64,000 nt of DNA, from NCBI GenBank assembly GCA_950097015.1, contig CATNEN010000005.1, forward strand, positions 4,827,501-4,891,500, given 5' to 3'. The notes under the pieces are model-generated. The model was not told where the DNA came from. It searched no databases and saw only the letters and a list, made by a program, of their open reading frames with translations. Of the stretch, positions 12,701-24,800 are shown piece after piece. Each line of letters opens with the position of its first letter. The stretch's first letter is position 1. Source of the DNA: Macrostomum hystrix (lineage: Eukaryota > Platyhelminthes > Macrostomidae). The position numbers and the translations under genes are program-made.

Positions 12701-13993
12701 TAGCTTTGTCTCTCTTGCTGCGATTCTAGCTTTGCCTCTTTTGCTGCGATTCTAGCTTTGTCTCTCTTGCTGCGATTCTAGCTTTGCCTCTCTTGCTGCG
12801 ATTCTAGCTTTGCCTCTCTTGCTGAGATTCTAGCTTTGCCTCTCTTGCTAAGATTCCAGCTTTGCCTCTCTTGCTAAGTTTCTAGCTTTGCCTCTCTTGC
12901 TGCGATTCTAGCTTTGCCTCTTATGCTGCGATTCTAGCTTTGTCTCTCTTGCTGCGATTCTAGCTTTGCCTCTCTTGCTAAGTTTCTAGCTTTGCCTCTC
13001 TTGCTGAGATTCTAGCTTTGTCTCTCTTGCTGCGATTCTAGCTTTGTCTCTCTTGCTGCGATTCTAGCTTTGTCTCTCTTGCTGCGATTCTAGCTTTGTC
13101 TCTCTTGCTGCGATTCTAGCTTTGCCTCTTTTGCTGCGATTCTAGCTTTGTCTCTCTTGCTGCGATTCTAGCTTTGCCTCTCTTGCTGCGATTCTAGCTT
13201 TGCCTCTCTTGCTGAGATTCTAGCTTTGCCTCTCTTGCTAAGATTCCAGCTTTGCCTCTCTTGCTGCAATTCTAGCTTTGCTTCTCTTGCTGCGATTCTA
13301 GCTTTGCCTCTCTTGCTGCGATTCTAGCTTTGCCTCTCTTGCTGCGATTCTAGCTTTGCCTCTTATGCTGCGATTCTAGCTTTGTCTCTCTTGCTGCGAT
13401 TCTAGCTTTGCCTCTCTTGCTGAGATTCTAGCTTTGTCTCTCTTGCTGAGATTCTAGCTTTGTCCCTCTTGCTGCGATTCTAGCTTTGCCTCTTTTGCTG
13501 CGATTCTAGCTTTGCCTCTCTTGCTGCGATTCTAGCTTTGCCTCTTATGCTGAGATTCTAGCTTTGCCTCTCTTGCTGCGATTCTAGCTTTGCCTCTTTT
13601 GCTGCGATTCTAGCTTTGTCTCTCTTGCTGCGATTCTAGCTTTGCCTCTCTTGCTGCGATTCTAGCTTTGCCTCTCTTGCTGAGATTCCAGCTTTGCCTC
13701 TCTTGCTGCAATTCTAGCTTTGTCTCTCTTGCTGCGATTCTAGCTTTGTCTCTCTTGCTGCGATTCTAGCTTTGCCTCTCTTGCTGCGATTCTAGCTTTG
13801 CCTCTCTTGCTGCGATTCTAGCTTTGCCTCTCTTGCTGAGATTCTAGCTTTGCCTCTCTTGCTGCGATTCTAGCTTTGTCTCTCTTGCTGCGATTCTAGC
13901 TTTGTCTCTCTTGCTGAGATTCTAGCTTTGCTTCTCTTGCTAAGATTCCAGCTTTGCCTCTCTTGCTGCAATTCTAGCTTTGCTTCTCTTGGT
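6710..13993. repeat. 7.3-kb array of a 26-bp minisatellite
   Basis: Some 280 units of 26 bp, beginning CTGCGATTCTAGCTTTGCCT and ending CTCTTG. Variants (GCC/GTC, CTGCG/CTGAG, CTAAG, CTTATG, GATACTAGC) are not random: two rare variants recur exactly 2,053 bp apart, and the CTAAGTTTC variant recurs at 442-bp spacing, so larger blocks of the array have been copied. The same unit occurs as a short array at 24135-24686, at the same place relative to the duplicated M13 exon. Confidence 0.97.
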
Positions 13994-14449
13994 GCAATTT
14001 TTTTAATATTCAGGGATTGATGCAAACTTTTCAGCTCCGTACTAAAAGCCTTTTTGATAGACCCCCTGTGAGCTCAGTATTGGCCTTCTCTCTTGGCAAG
14101 GTTTTAAAATTCAGGTAACATTTTTGTTACCGTGTTGTGTTTCCTTTGAGTTAACCAGGATATGGGGAAAAACAACACAATAGCACGAAGATTTCTGCTG
14201 ACGTGTACCTCCCTGAGGCCGTTCCGCGGCAATTCCGCGATAATCCCAAGGCAATCCCAAGCATGTGAGCCATGCTGGTAGAATGTTGTAAAGCTTATTT
14301 TCAGGGCTTACAATGTACAAACTAGGAGTATAAAACTCTTAGAATATGCTAGTCCAAACCTAGTCAGTTCCAGACCTCCAAACCGCTAACAGGACACTCG
14401 ACTCATTCTACTCGTACAGGCAAGTAACAAACTGATTTGCCATTGTTAA
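13994..14449. other. No gene seen
   Basis: Unique-looking sequence between two minisatellites. A 69-codon minus-strand frame (14111-14320) has no recognisable domain. Nothing supports a gene here. Confidence 0.5.
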
Positions 14450-15548
14450 TGCACAATGGGATCAGAGGGAGTGATGGGTTTTGGGATCAGAGAGATTGAT
14501 TGGTAATGGGATCAGAGAGATTGACTGGCAATGGGATCAGAGAGATTGACTGGTAATGGGATCAGATAGATTGATGGGTTATGGGATCAGAGAGAGTGAT
14601 TGGTAATGGGATCAGATAGATTGATTGGTTATGGGATCAGATAGATTGATGGGTTATGGGATCAGAGAGAGTGATTGGTAATGGGATCAGATAGATTGAT
14701 TGGTTATGGGATCAGATAGAGTGATTGGTTATGGGATCAGAGAGACTGATTGGTAATGGGATCAGAGAGATTGACTGGCAATGGGATCAGAGAGATTGAC
14801 TGGCAATGGGATCAGAGAGAGTGATTGGTAATGGGATCAGATAGATTGATTGGTTATGGGATCAGATAGAGTGATTGGTTATGGGATCAGAGAGACTGAT
14901 TGGTAATGGGATCAGAGAGATTGACTGGCAATGGGATCAGAGAGATTGACTGGTAATGGGATCAGAGAGATTGACTGGCAATGGGATCAGAGAGATTGAC
15001 TGGCAATGGGATCAGAGAGATTGACTGGCAATGGGATCAGATAGATTGACTGGCAATGGGATCAGAGAGATTGACTGGTAATGGGATCAGAGAGATTGAC
15101 TGGTAATGGGATCAGAGAGATTGACTGGCAATGGGATCAGAGAGATTGACTGGTAATGGGATCAGAGAGAGTGATGGGTTATGGGATCAGAGAGAGTGAT
15201 TGGTAATGGGATCAGATAGATTGATTGGTTATGGGATCAGATAGATTGATGGGTTATGGGATCAGAGAGAGTGATTGGTAATGGGATCAGATAGATTGAT
15301 TGGTTATGGGATCAGATAGAGTGATTGGTTATGGGATCAGAGAGACTGATTGGTAATGGGATCAGAGAGATTGACTGGCAATGGGATCAGAGAGATTGAC
15401 TGGCAATGGGATCAGAGAGATTGACTGGCAATGGGATCAGAGAGATTGACTGGCAATGGGATCAGATAGATTGACTGGCAATGGGATCAGAGAGATTGAC
15501 TGGTAATGGGATCAGAGAGATTGATGGGTTATGGGATCAGAGAGAGTT
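14450..15548. repeat. 25-bp minisatellite (ATGGGATCAGAGAGATTGAC core)
   Basis: Roughly 44 units of 25 bp, ATGGGATCAGAGAGATTGAC plus TGGTA or TGGCA, with GATAGATTGAT and GAGTGAT variants. The GGGATCAGA core is shared with the arrays at 44986-46448 and 52960-53690. It ends about 140 bp before the PLD-like start codon. Confidence 0.95.
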
Positions 15549-15685
15549 TTTGATCCCATAGCAACTTGTGGCATTCAGATTGTTCTAAAGATATGCAATT
15601 AAATCGTTTTAAATTCCCAATTTTTACAATAATATTTCAGAGCTCTTTTGACGACATTCTGATCGCTTGAAATTGGATTGTCTCG

Positions 15686-18600
15686 ATGGCTGATAATTCA
15701 TCTGATAATTCATCTGATAATTCATCTGATAATTCATCTGATAATTCATCTGATAATTCATCTGATAATCCAGCTGGTAATCCAGCTGATAATCCAGCTG
15801 ATAATCCAGCCGATAATCCAGCTGATAATCCAGCCGATAATCCAACAACGGATGAATCAATCATTTTCAGTAAAGCTGGAATCATCTTCACTAGCACTGA
15901 AGCTAATCAATGGCTTAGTAATTTATTCCAGCGCTGGGTGAAGGAGAACCAAGCGTCGGGAGGAACCGTTCTCATTGCGTCACCGTTCATCGATAATTAC
16001 GGAAAAGAATTTGTTACGGGGGCATCTAATGATACAAATATTAAGGTGACGATTTTCTTTCGACGTAAAGAAAGTAAGCATGCTTACTTCCATTTCAAGT
16101 TCATAGCTTTCCAACCTAATGATGAAGATAAGCCAGCCGAGTTTGTCTACATGTCAGCCAATCTGACACAATGGCACATCAACCCGGGATTTCATCAACA
16201 AGACTGGTGGCTCATGCGCAGGGAACCAAGGTCGAACTTTGAACAGGCGAATGCATTCATGACTGGTACGAAAGAGACTACTACTAGTATTATATTCAAA
16301 TTTTAGTTTGGACGCTAAAGCGGTACCAATGTACAAAACTGAGTGACTAAAAATCCTGTCAAAATCCGTCTGTCTTTGCAGAGCTAAGAAGACATCAAGT
16401 CGCGGAATATCGTAAGTGAATAATGTTTAAATATTGTACCAAAAGTTTGAGAACAAAAAAATAACAATGGGAACAATGAGCTAATAAAATATAATTAACT
16501 ACGAATATAATTAACAAAGTTATCAGTTAACCAAGAGCTATCGAAAAATCATACACATTGAGATTAGACACTGAGATTAGACACTGAGATTGGACACTGA
16601 GATTGGACACTGAGATTAGACACTGAGATTGGACACTGAGATTAGACACTGAGATTAGACACTGAGATTAGACACTGAGATTAGACACTGAGATTGGACA
16701 CTGAGATTGGACACTGAGATTGGACACTGAGATTGGACACTGAGATTAGACATTGAGATTAGACACTGAGATTAGACACTGAGATTGGACACTGAGATTG
16801 GACACTGAGATTAGACACTGAGATTGGACACTGAGATTAGACACTGAGATTAGACACTGAGATTAGACACTGAGATTAGACACTGAGATTGGACACTGAG
16901 ATTGGACACTGAGATTAGACACTGAGATTAGACACTGAGATTAGACACTGAGATTAGACACTGAGATTAGACACTGAGATTGGACACTGAGATTAGACAC
17001 TGAGATTAGACACTGAGATTAGACACTGAGATTAGACACTGAGATTGGACACTGAGATTGGACACTGAGATTAGACACTGAGATTGGACACTGAGATTGG
17101 ACACTGAGATTAGACATTGAGATTAGACACTGAGATTGGACACTGAGATTGGACACTGAGATTAGACATTGAGATTAGACACTGAGATTAGACACTGAGA
17201 TTGGACACTGAGATTGGACACTGAGATTAGACACTGAGATTGGACACTGAGATTAGACACTGAGATTAGACACTGAGATTAGACACTGAGATTAGACACT
17301 GAGATTGGACACTGAGATTGGACACTGAGATTAGACACTGAGATTGGACACTGAGATTAGACACTGAGATTGGACACTGAGATTAGACACTGAGATTGGA
17401 CACTGAGATTAGACACTGAGATTAGACACTGAGATTAGACACTGAGATTAGACACTGAGATTAGACACTGAGATTAGACACTGAGATTAGACACGGACTG
17501 TGATTAGACACGGACTGTGATTAGACACGGACTGTGATTGGACACGGACTGTGATTAGACACGGACTGTGATTAGACACGGACTGTGATTAGACACGGAC
17601 TGTGATTAGACACGGACTGTGATTAGACACGGACTGTGATTAGACACGGACAGTGAATAGACACGGACTGTGATTAGACACGGACTGTGATTAGACACGG
17701 ACTGTGATTAGACACGGACTGTGATTAGACACGGACTGTGATTAGACACGGACAGTGAATAGACACGGACTATGAATAGACACGGACTGTGAATAGACAC
17801 GGACTATGAATAGACACGGACTGTGATTAGACACGGACTGTGATTAGACACGGACTGTGATTAGACACGGACAGTGATTAGACACGGACTGTGATTAGAC
17901 ACGGACAGTGAATAGACACGGACTATGAATAGACACGGACTGTGAATAGACACGGACTATGAATAGACACGGACTGTGATTAGACACGGACAGTGAATAG
18001 ACACGGACTATGAATAGACACGGACTGTGAATAGACACGGACTATGAATAGACACGGACTGTGATTAGACACGGACTATGAATAGACACGGACTGTGATT
18101 AGACACGGACTGTGATTAGACACGGACTGTGATTAGACACGGACAGTGAATAGACACGGACTATGAATAGACACGGACTATGAATAGACACGGACTGTGA
18201 TTAGACACGGACTGTGATTAGACACGGACTGTGATTAGACACGGACAGTGAATAGACACGGACTATGAATAGACACGGACTGTGATTAGACACGGACTGT
18301 GAATAGACACGGACTGTGAATAGACACGGACTGTGAATAGACACGGACTGTGATTAGACACGGACTGTGAATAGACACGGACTGCGAATAGACACGTACC
18401 GTGAATAGACACGGACTGTGAATAGACACGGACTGCGAATAGACACGGACCGTGAATAGACACGGACTGTGAATGGACACGGACTGTGAATAGACACGGA
18501 CTGCGAATAGACACGGACTGTGAATAGACACGGACTGTGAATAGAACGGACTGCGAATAGACACGGACCGTGAATAGACACGGACTGTGAATAGACACGG

Positions 18601-20348
18601 ACTGTGAATAGACACGGACTGTGAATAGACACGGACTGTGAATAGACACGGACTGTGATTAGACACGGACTGTGAATAGACACGGACTGCGAATAGACAC
18701 GTACCGTGAATAGACACGGACTGTGAATAGACACGGACTGCGAATAGACACGGACCGTGAATAGACACGGACTGTGAATAGACACGGACTGTGAATAGAC
18801 ACGGACTGCGAATAGACACGGACTGTGAATAGACACGGACTGTGAATAGAACGGACTGCGAATAGACACGGACCGTGAATAGACACGGACTGTGATTAGA
18901 CACGGACTGTGAATAGACACGGACTGCGAATAGACACGTACCGTGAATAGACACGGACTGTGAATAGACACGGACTGCGAATAGACACGGACCGTGAATA
19001 GACACGGACTGTGAATAGACACGGACTGTGAATAGACACGGACTGCGAATAGACACGGACTGTGAATAGACACGGACTGTGAATAGACACGGACTGTGAA
19101 TAGACACGGACTGTGAATAGACACGGACTGTGAATAGACACGGACTGTGATTAAATATACTTTCATTGATGTTTTAATAGGCAATGCTGCCCGTCGTCAA
19201 CCGGCCAATGATGGTGAGTAAAAGGCAATTTATATTTGTCATTAAGGCTAACAAATATAATTCTGATCATCTATAGCTTTAGCTTTTGCTTTCTGCTATA
19301 TTAACTTCAAACAGAAGGATAGTTTTAAGCAAAATATTATTTTGTTTTATTGATGTGATTTCAAAACTAGAAATATTATATGAATTACGAAGGGTGAATA
19401 GATACTGGTACTCAAATGAAGTTTTGTACGCTTGAGCAAATAGAGATACCATGGGTTTTTATATAGCCATTTTCCCTATTTGTCAAGTTTTTATCGGAGA
19501 TGAATAAAAAGTTTCATTTATTTTCTGCGCAAAACGATTACATATTGGTATTTAGTCTGACCTTGAGAAGTTTCAATCCTTTGCACCCGCTTTTAGGAGT
19601 GGACGATCTCGCACTTGGATTCAGTGGTTTGGGATTACAACAGCAGCAACCACAGCCACCACAGCCACCACAGCAACCACAGCAACAGCAGCAACCACAG
19701 CCACAACCACAGCAACTACATCAGCAGCCAAATGTCGAGTTGGCCATATTCACGCATGTAGAGCTGCTTCAAAAGCTGACAAACAAGCTCGGGCAATGGA
19801 AAAACGGCGACGTGCTGATTGTGTCGCCATTCTTTCAGTGGAATAATCATAATGGCATAAAAACGGAACAGTGTAGCAACACAAATTATCTGAAAAAATT
19901 ATATGAAGATATGGGATCAGCGAACCCATTTAAGTCACTGACAGTCTGCACTCGCGAGAAGCCTGAATATGGAAAAAAACATATAGGCAAATGGTGCGAA
20001 TTTCATTGGCAGTTTCGCGTAGGAAATTCCTTTCACACGAAGCTCCTGGCTTGCCTTAAACCAGATAGACAAGCGGAGATTGTCTACACGTCCGCTAATT
20101 TCAACGAAGCTCACTATGATTTTCCTGGGAACGGAAACTCCCGGAATTATCTCCAGCACGACTCTTGGATTGAGATCGAGGCGAGCGAAGAAGAATTCTG
20201 TAATATTCGAGACCTCTTTGTCAAATCGCAAATCAGGCCGCACGGACTGTGCGATGATCATCATTATCCAAATCTGCAGCATGCTCCATATCAACAGCAG
20301 CATGCTCCATATCAGCAGCAGCAGTATTCAACGACTCAGCCTCAGTAA
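15686..20348 (+). CDS. Two-domain phospholipase D / TDP1-like phosphodiesterase family protein
   Basis: Four exons with matching phases: 15686..16265, 16382..16411, 19181..19213, 19597..20348 (1,395 nt, 464 residues). Residues 3-52 are a tetrapeptide repeat (DNSS, then DNPA). Domain 1 (about 58-203) has VLIASPF (95-101), H136-F-K138 and MSAN (156-159). A Gln/Pro linker (about 228-260) precedes domain 2 (about 261-430) with VLIVSPFF (287-294), H361-T-K363 and TSAN (379-382). HxK followed some 17 residues later by SxN, with no Asp at the HKD position, resembles the HKN motifs of tyrosyl-DNA phosphodiesterase 1 more than classical PLD, but overall similarity to TDP1 was not recognised. Two motif halves in one chain would form one bilobal active site. 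No signal peptide is evident. The tail (438-464) is Gln-rich with HAPYQQQ repeats. Intron 2 holds 2.6 kb of minisatellite. An acceptor-like site at 15639 suggests a 5' UTR exon. Alternatively these are two tandem single-domain genes, but the phase fit of the two mini-exons argues for one. Confidence 0.7.
15690..15850 (+). repeat. 12-bp coding repeat (TCATCTGATAAT / CCAGCTGATAAT)
   Basis: In-frame tandem 12-bp units at the start of the PLD-like coding region. Six or so encode SSDN; the following ones encode PADN. The unit is a multiple of three, unlike most arrays here, as expected for a translated repeat. Confidence 0.9.
16557..17495. repeat. 13-bp minisatellite (GAGATTAGACACT)
   Basis: About 72 units of GAGATTAGACACT with A/G variation (TTAGA or TTGGA), inside the second intron of the PLD-like gene. 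At about 17490 it passes without a gap into the 17-bp array, which keeps the TTAGACAC core. Confidence 0.95.
17496..19155. repeat. 17-bp minisatellite (TTAGACACGGACTGTGA)
   Basis: Roughly 97 units of 17 bp with GAATAG, GACAGTG, CTGCG and GTACC variants; in the second half, blocks with the same order of variants recur (for example the CGTACCGTG unit at 18389, 18689 and 18926). Because 17 is not a multiple of three and the minus strand of the unit lacks stops, minus-strand frames stay open for up to 276 codons. These are not considered coding. Confidence 0.95.
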
Positions 20349-21169
20349 AATCGGTATCAATTGTCCTCCACCTGGCCACCAAGCAGGAAGAAGGCTTAAG
20401 TCTCAACTGCGGCACAGCAACAAAAGTACACGTGCTGAACAAAAACGATGACTCGAAAGTGATTAAATTCTTTATATGACCAGATATTTATATTCAGTCT
20501 TCCTTTATAGATTTTTTGTGTCAGTGACTTACCCATATAACCGTGCGTCATTTTTCGAAGTTAAAAACGAATGAGTTAAGTGTTGATTGACTATTGGAAT
20601 ATGAGTATGGTAGGTATAGTCACCATTTTAAGGAAGCTTGGACTTGGCTACTATTTTTACTGATTGATTTTTAGCACTAAATCTATGAGATAGACGATAC
20701 ATTCCTTATAAAAATGTAGCTTCTTTTTTATCTTCTTTTGGTTTTTGTAGCCTTTTTTAAAGTTTGCCTTTGTTTATTTTGTGTTTTATTTATACTCAAG
20801 ATATTGCTATTAGCCTTGTAGGGCTGTGTTTATTCACCACAATGCTTAGCACTATGTGACTAACCTGCTGTGCAAAAGTTAGTTGAATACTTGTCTTTTT
20901 CCGTTTATGTAGCCACTGATTAATCCATAGTCAACCTGTTTAGTTATTTCTTACTAGTTTTGCGAAACTATTTTTGATTCATTTTTCTGATAATTGATTT
21001 CATACCAAGTTAAAATCGGGTGATTGGTTATTCGTTTTTTATACATATACTATACTTACTGATTTTTTATATTTATATATTTCCTAACGCACCGATTTTA
21101 TCTAAAATACACCAGACCTCTTTAATGGCAAGAAAACTCTGCTCATTTTCTTATGTTTCACATAGCTCG
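20349..21169. other. PLD-like gene 3' flank; no further gene seen
   Basis: AT-rich sequence between two convergent genes: the PLD-like stop at 20348 and the M13 stop at 21815. A minus-strand 69-codon frame overlapping the PLD 3' end has no family match. A TTTATT at about 20786-20791 could serve as a distal minus-strand AATAAA. Confidence 0.5.
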
Positions 21170-21425
21170 CTCTGTCTAACAGTTGATTGCTCTGTCTAAC
21201 AGGTGATTGCTCTGTCTAACAGGTGATTGCTCTGTCTAACATGTGATTGCTCTGTCTAACAGGTGATTGCTCTGTCTAACAGGTGATTGCTCTGTCTAAC
21301 ACGTGATTGCTCTGTCTAACAGGTTGTATTCTTGTCTAACAGGTGAAATACCAATCTAACAGGCAATATCCCAATCTGACAGGTGATATCCCAATCTGAC
21401 AGGTGATATCCCAATCTAACAGTGT
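21170..21425. repeat. Short copy of the 20-bp minisatellite
   Basis: About a dozen units of CTCTGTCTAACAGGTGATTG, ending with the same GGTGATATCCCAATCTGACA variants that end the 1.8-kb array at 2266-4085. It marks the outer boundary of the second segmental-duplication copy. Confidence 0.92.
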
Positions 21426-21814
21426 TTTAAAAGTTTGCGGGTCTATTTTTAGATAAATTATTAATGACAACAAATGAAACGGAGCCGCGCTGCATATAGA
21501 ATATTTAAGAAATAAAAAGAGTAAGATTAGCTAGTATGTTTACAGCTAATGCTTGTACTCGAATGATAAATAAACAAAAGTTTATAATTTCCGGCTACAA
21601 TATTCAAATAGTTCTACTGTAAGTAGAGTCGATTATTATAACAAGCAAAATGGATTGCATCAGGCGAATTGATGATATTAAATAACTGGGAATGAAGTGT
21701 TGCATTGGCAGCAGCATATTTTTGCATTGCAATTTGATAACAAATAGGCAAAATATTTTAATAAAAGCGAATACAGAAAACTAACAAAACTTTTTTTTTT
21801 AACTGGAAACGAAC

Positions 21815-24800
21815 TCAAGGCTGACAGACGGCTGCTCGCCTCTGAGTCAATCCGCAGCCGAATGCCTCGCCAAAGTCTGACAGACCTTGAACTGCCAGTT
21901 CGACTCTGGGAAATGGTGGATGGATAGTTGATGGATGGGTTCTGTCAGTTGATGGATGGGTTCTGTCAGTTGATGGATGGGTTCTGTCAGTTGATGGATG
22001 GGTTCTGTCAGTTGATGGATGGGTTCTGTCAGTTGATGGATGGGTTCTGTCAGTTGATGAATGGGTTCTGTCAGTTGATGGATGGGTTCTGTTAGTTGAT
22101 GGATGGGTTCTGTCAGTTGATGGATGGGTTCTGTCAGTTGATGGATGGGTTCTGTCAGTTGATGGATGGGTTCTGTCAGTTGATGGATGGGTTCTGTCAG
22201 TTGATGGATGGGTTCTGTCAGTTGATGAATGGGTTCTGTCAGTTGATGGATGGGTTCTGTTAGTTGATGGATGGGTTCTGTCAGTTGATGGATGGGTTCT
22301 GTCAGTTGATGGATGGGTTCTGTCAGTTGATGAATGGTTCTGTCAGTTGATGGATGGATTCTGACAGTTGATGGATGGGTTCTGTCAGTTGATGAATGGT
22401 TCTGTCAGTTGATGGATGGGTTCTGTCAGTTGATGGATGGGTTCTGTCAGTTGATGGATGGTTCTGTCAGTTGATGGATGGGTTCTGTCAGTTGATGGAT
22501 GGTTCTGTCAGTTGATGGATGGTTCTGTCAGTTGATGGATGGGTTCTGTCAGTTGATGGATGGGTTCTGTCAGTTGATGGATGGGTTTTGTCAGTTGATG
22601 GATGGGTTCTGACAGTTGATGAATGGTTCTGTCAGTTGATGGATGGGTTCTTACAGTTGATGGATGGGTTCTGTCAGTTGATGGATGGTTCTGTCAGTTG
22701 ATGGATGGGTTCTGTCAGTTGATGGATGGTTCTGTCAGTTGATGGATAGTTCTGACAGTTGATGGATGGGTTCTGTCAGTTGATGAATGGTTCTGTCAGT
22801 TGATGGATGGGTTCTGTCAGTTGATGGATGGTTCTGTCAGTTGATGGATGGGTTCTGTCAGTTGATGAATGGGTTCTGTCAGTTGATGGATGGGTTCTGT
22901 CAGTTGATGGATGGGTTCTGTCAGTTGATGGATGGGTTTTGTCAGTTGATGGATGGGTTCTGTCAGTTGATGAATGGTTCTGTCAGTTGATGGATGGGTT
23001 CTTACAGTTGATGGATGGGTTCTGTCAGTTGATGGATGGTTCTGTCAGTTGATGGATGGGTTCTGTCAGTTGATGGATGGTTCTGTCAGTTGATGGATGG
23101 TTCTGACAGTTGATGGATGGGTTCTGTCAGTTGATGAATGGTTCTGTCAGTTGATGGATGGGTTCTGTCAGTTGATGGATGGGTTCTGTTAGTTGATGGA
23201 TGGGTTCTGTGAGTTGATGGATGGGTTCTGTCAGTTGATGGATGGGTTCTGACAGTTGATGAATGGTTCTGTCAGTTGATGGATGGGTTCTGTTAGTTGA
23301 TGGATGGGTTCTGACAGTTGATGAATGGTTCTGTCAGTTGATGGATGGGTTCTGTTAGTTGATGGATGGGTTCTGTCAGTTGATGGATGGGTTCTGTCAG
23401 TTGATGGATGGTTCTGTCAGTTGATGAATGGGTTCTGTCAGTTGATGGATGGGTTCTGTCAGTTGATGTAAGGGCTCTGTCAGTTGATGGATGGTTCTGT
23501 CAGTTGATTGATGGGTTCTGTCAGTTGATGAATGGGTTCTGTCAGTTGATGTAAGGGTTCTGTCAGTTGATGGATGAGTTCTGTCAGTTGATGAATGGTT
23601 CTGTCAGTTGATGGATGGTTCTGTCAGTTGATGGATGGTTCTGACAGTTGATGGATGGGTTCTGTCAGTTGATGGATGGGTTGTGTCAGTTGATGACTGG
23701 TTCTGTCACTTGATGGATGGTTCTGTCAGTTGATTGATGGTTCTGTCAGTTGATTGATGGGTTCTGTCAGTTATTAGATGATTATTCCTACCTGGATTTA
23801 AGCGGAACATAGGATCTTTGAAGTCTGGCCCTCAGTTCTGGTCTCTCAGTGCCACAGTGACTCTGTAAAATAATGCATGAAATTTTAAGAAAATCCTGAT
23901 TTTAGGAAAAACAAGTTTATAAATGGTGGCTTTACCTGAGCGAATGCCATGAAGACCAGCTGATGAGGCGCATAGCTGACTGTTGGAAGGCCGAGTGGCA
24001 TGTCGGAGCGTCTAGTGAGGTGCGTCCGGTGTGCCAGGTTTGCCACCCTCAGACCCCACGCAAAGGCGAAGGCTTCACGAATAGCCGACTTTGATGTGGA
24101 CTAAATGGTTTTTTGGGAGTTCTCGGATGCTGAACTCCTGCTGCGATTCTAGCTTTGCCTCTCTTGCTGCGATTCTAGCTTTGCCTCTCTTGCTGCGATT
24201 CTAGCTTTGTCTCTCTTGCTGCGATTCTAGCTTTGCCTCTCTTGCTGCGATTCTAGCTTTGCCTCTCTTGCTGCGATTCTAGCTTTGCCTCTCTTGCTGC
24301 GATTCTAGCTTTGCCTCTCTTGCTGCGATTCTAGCTTTGCCTCTCTTGCTGCGATTCTAGCTTTGCCTCTCTTGCTGCGATTCTAGCTTTGCCTCTCTTG
24401 CTGCGATTCTAGCTTTGTCTCTCTTGCTGCGATTCTAGCTTTGCCTCTCTTGCTGCGATTCTAGCTTTGCCTCTTATGCTGCGATTCTAGCTTTGCCTGT
24501 CTTGCTGCGATTCTAGCTTTGCCTCTCTTGCTGCGATTCTAGCTTTGCCTCTCTTGCTGCGATTCTAGCTTTGCTTCTCTTGCTGCGATTCTAGCTTTGC
24601 CTCTCTTGCTGCGATTCTAGCTTTGCCTCTCTTGCTGCGATTCTAGCTTTGCCTCTCTTGCTGCGATTCTAGCTTTGCCTCTCTAGACATAACCTAAGAC
24701 CGAATCCCATGCCAAAACAAAAATGTAAACAAAATGCTGGACCTGCTACTTACATGGCCAGTAGGCAGTAGTGATGCCATGCAGTCCTCTGTATCGGCGC

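Noticed and set aside
6710-13993. CRISPR-like repeat array
   Set aside because: Units are head-to-tail without unique spacers, and the context is a eukaryotic genome.
18263-19184. Minus-strand frames of 128-276 codons with SIHSPCLFTVRVYSQSV-type repeats
   Set aside because: They follow from a 17-bp repeat without stops on that strand; all three phases are open. They lie in an intron of the PLD-like gene and have no start context or domain.
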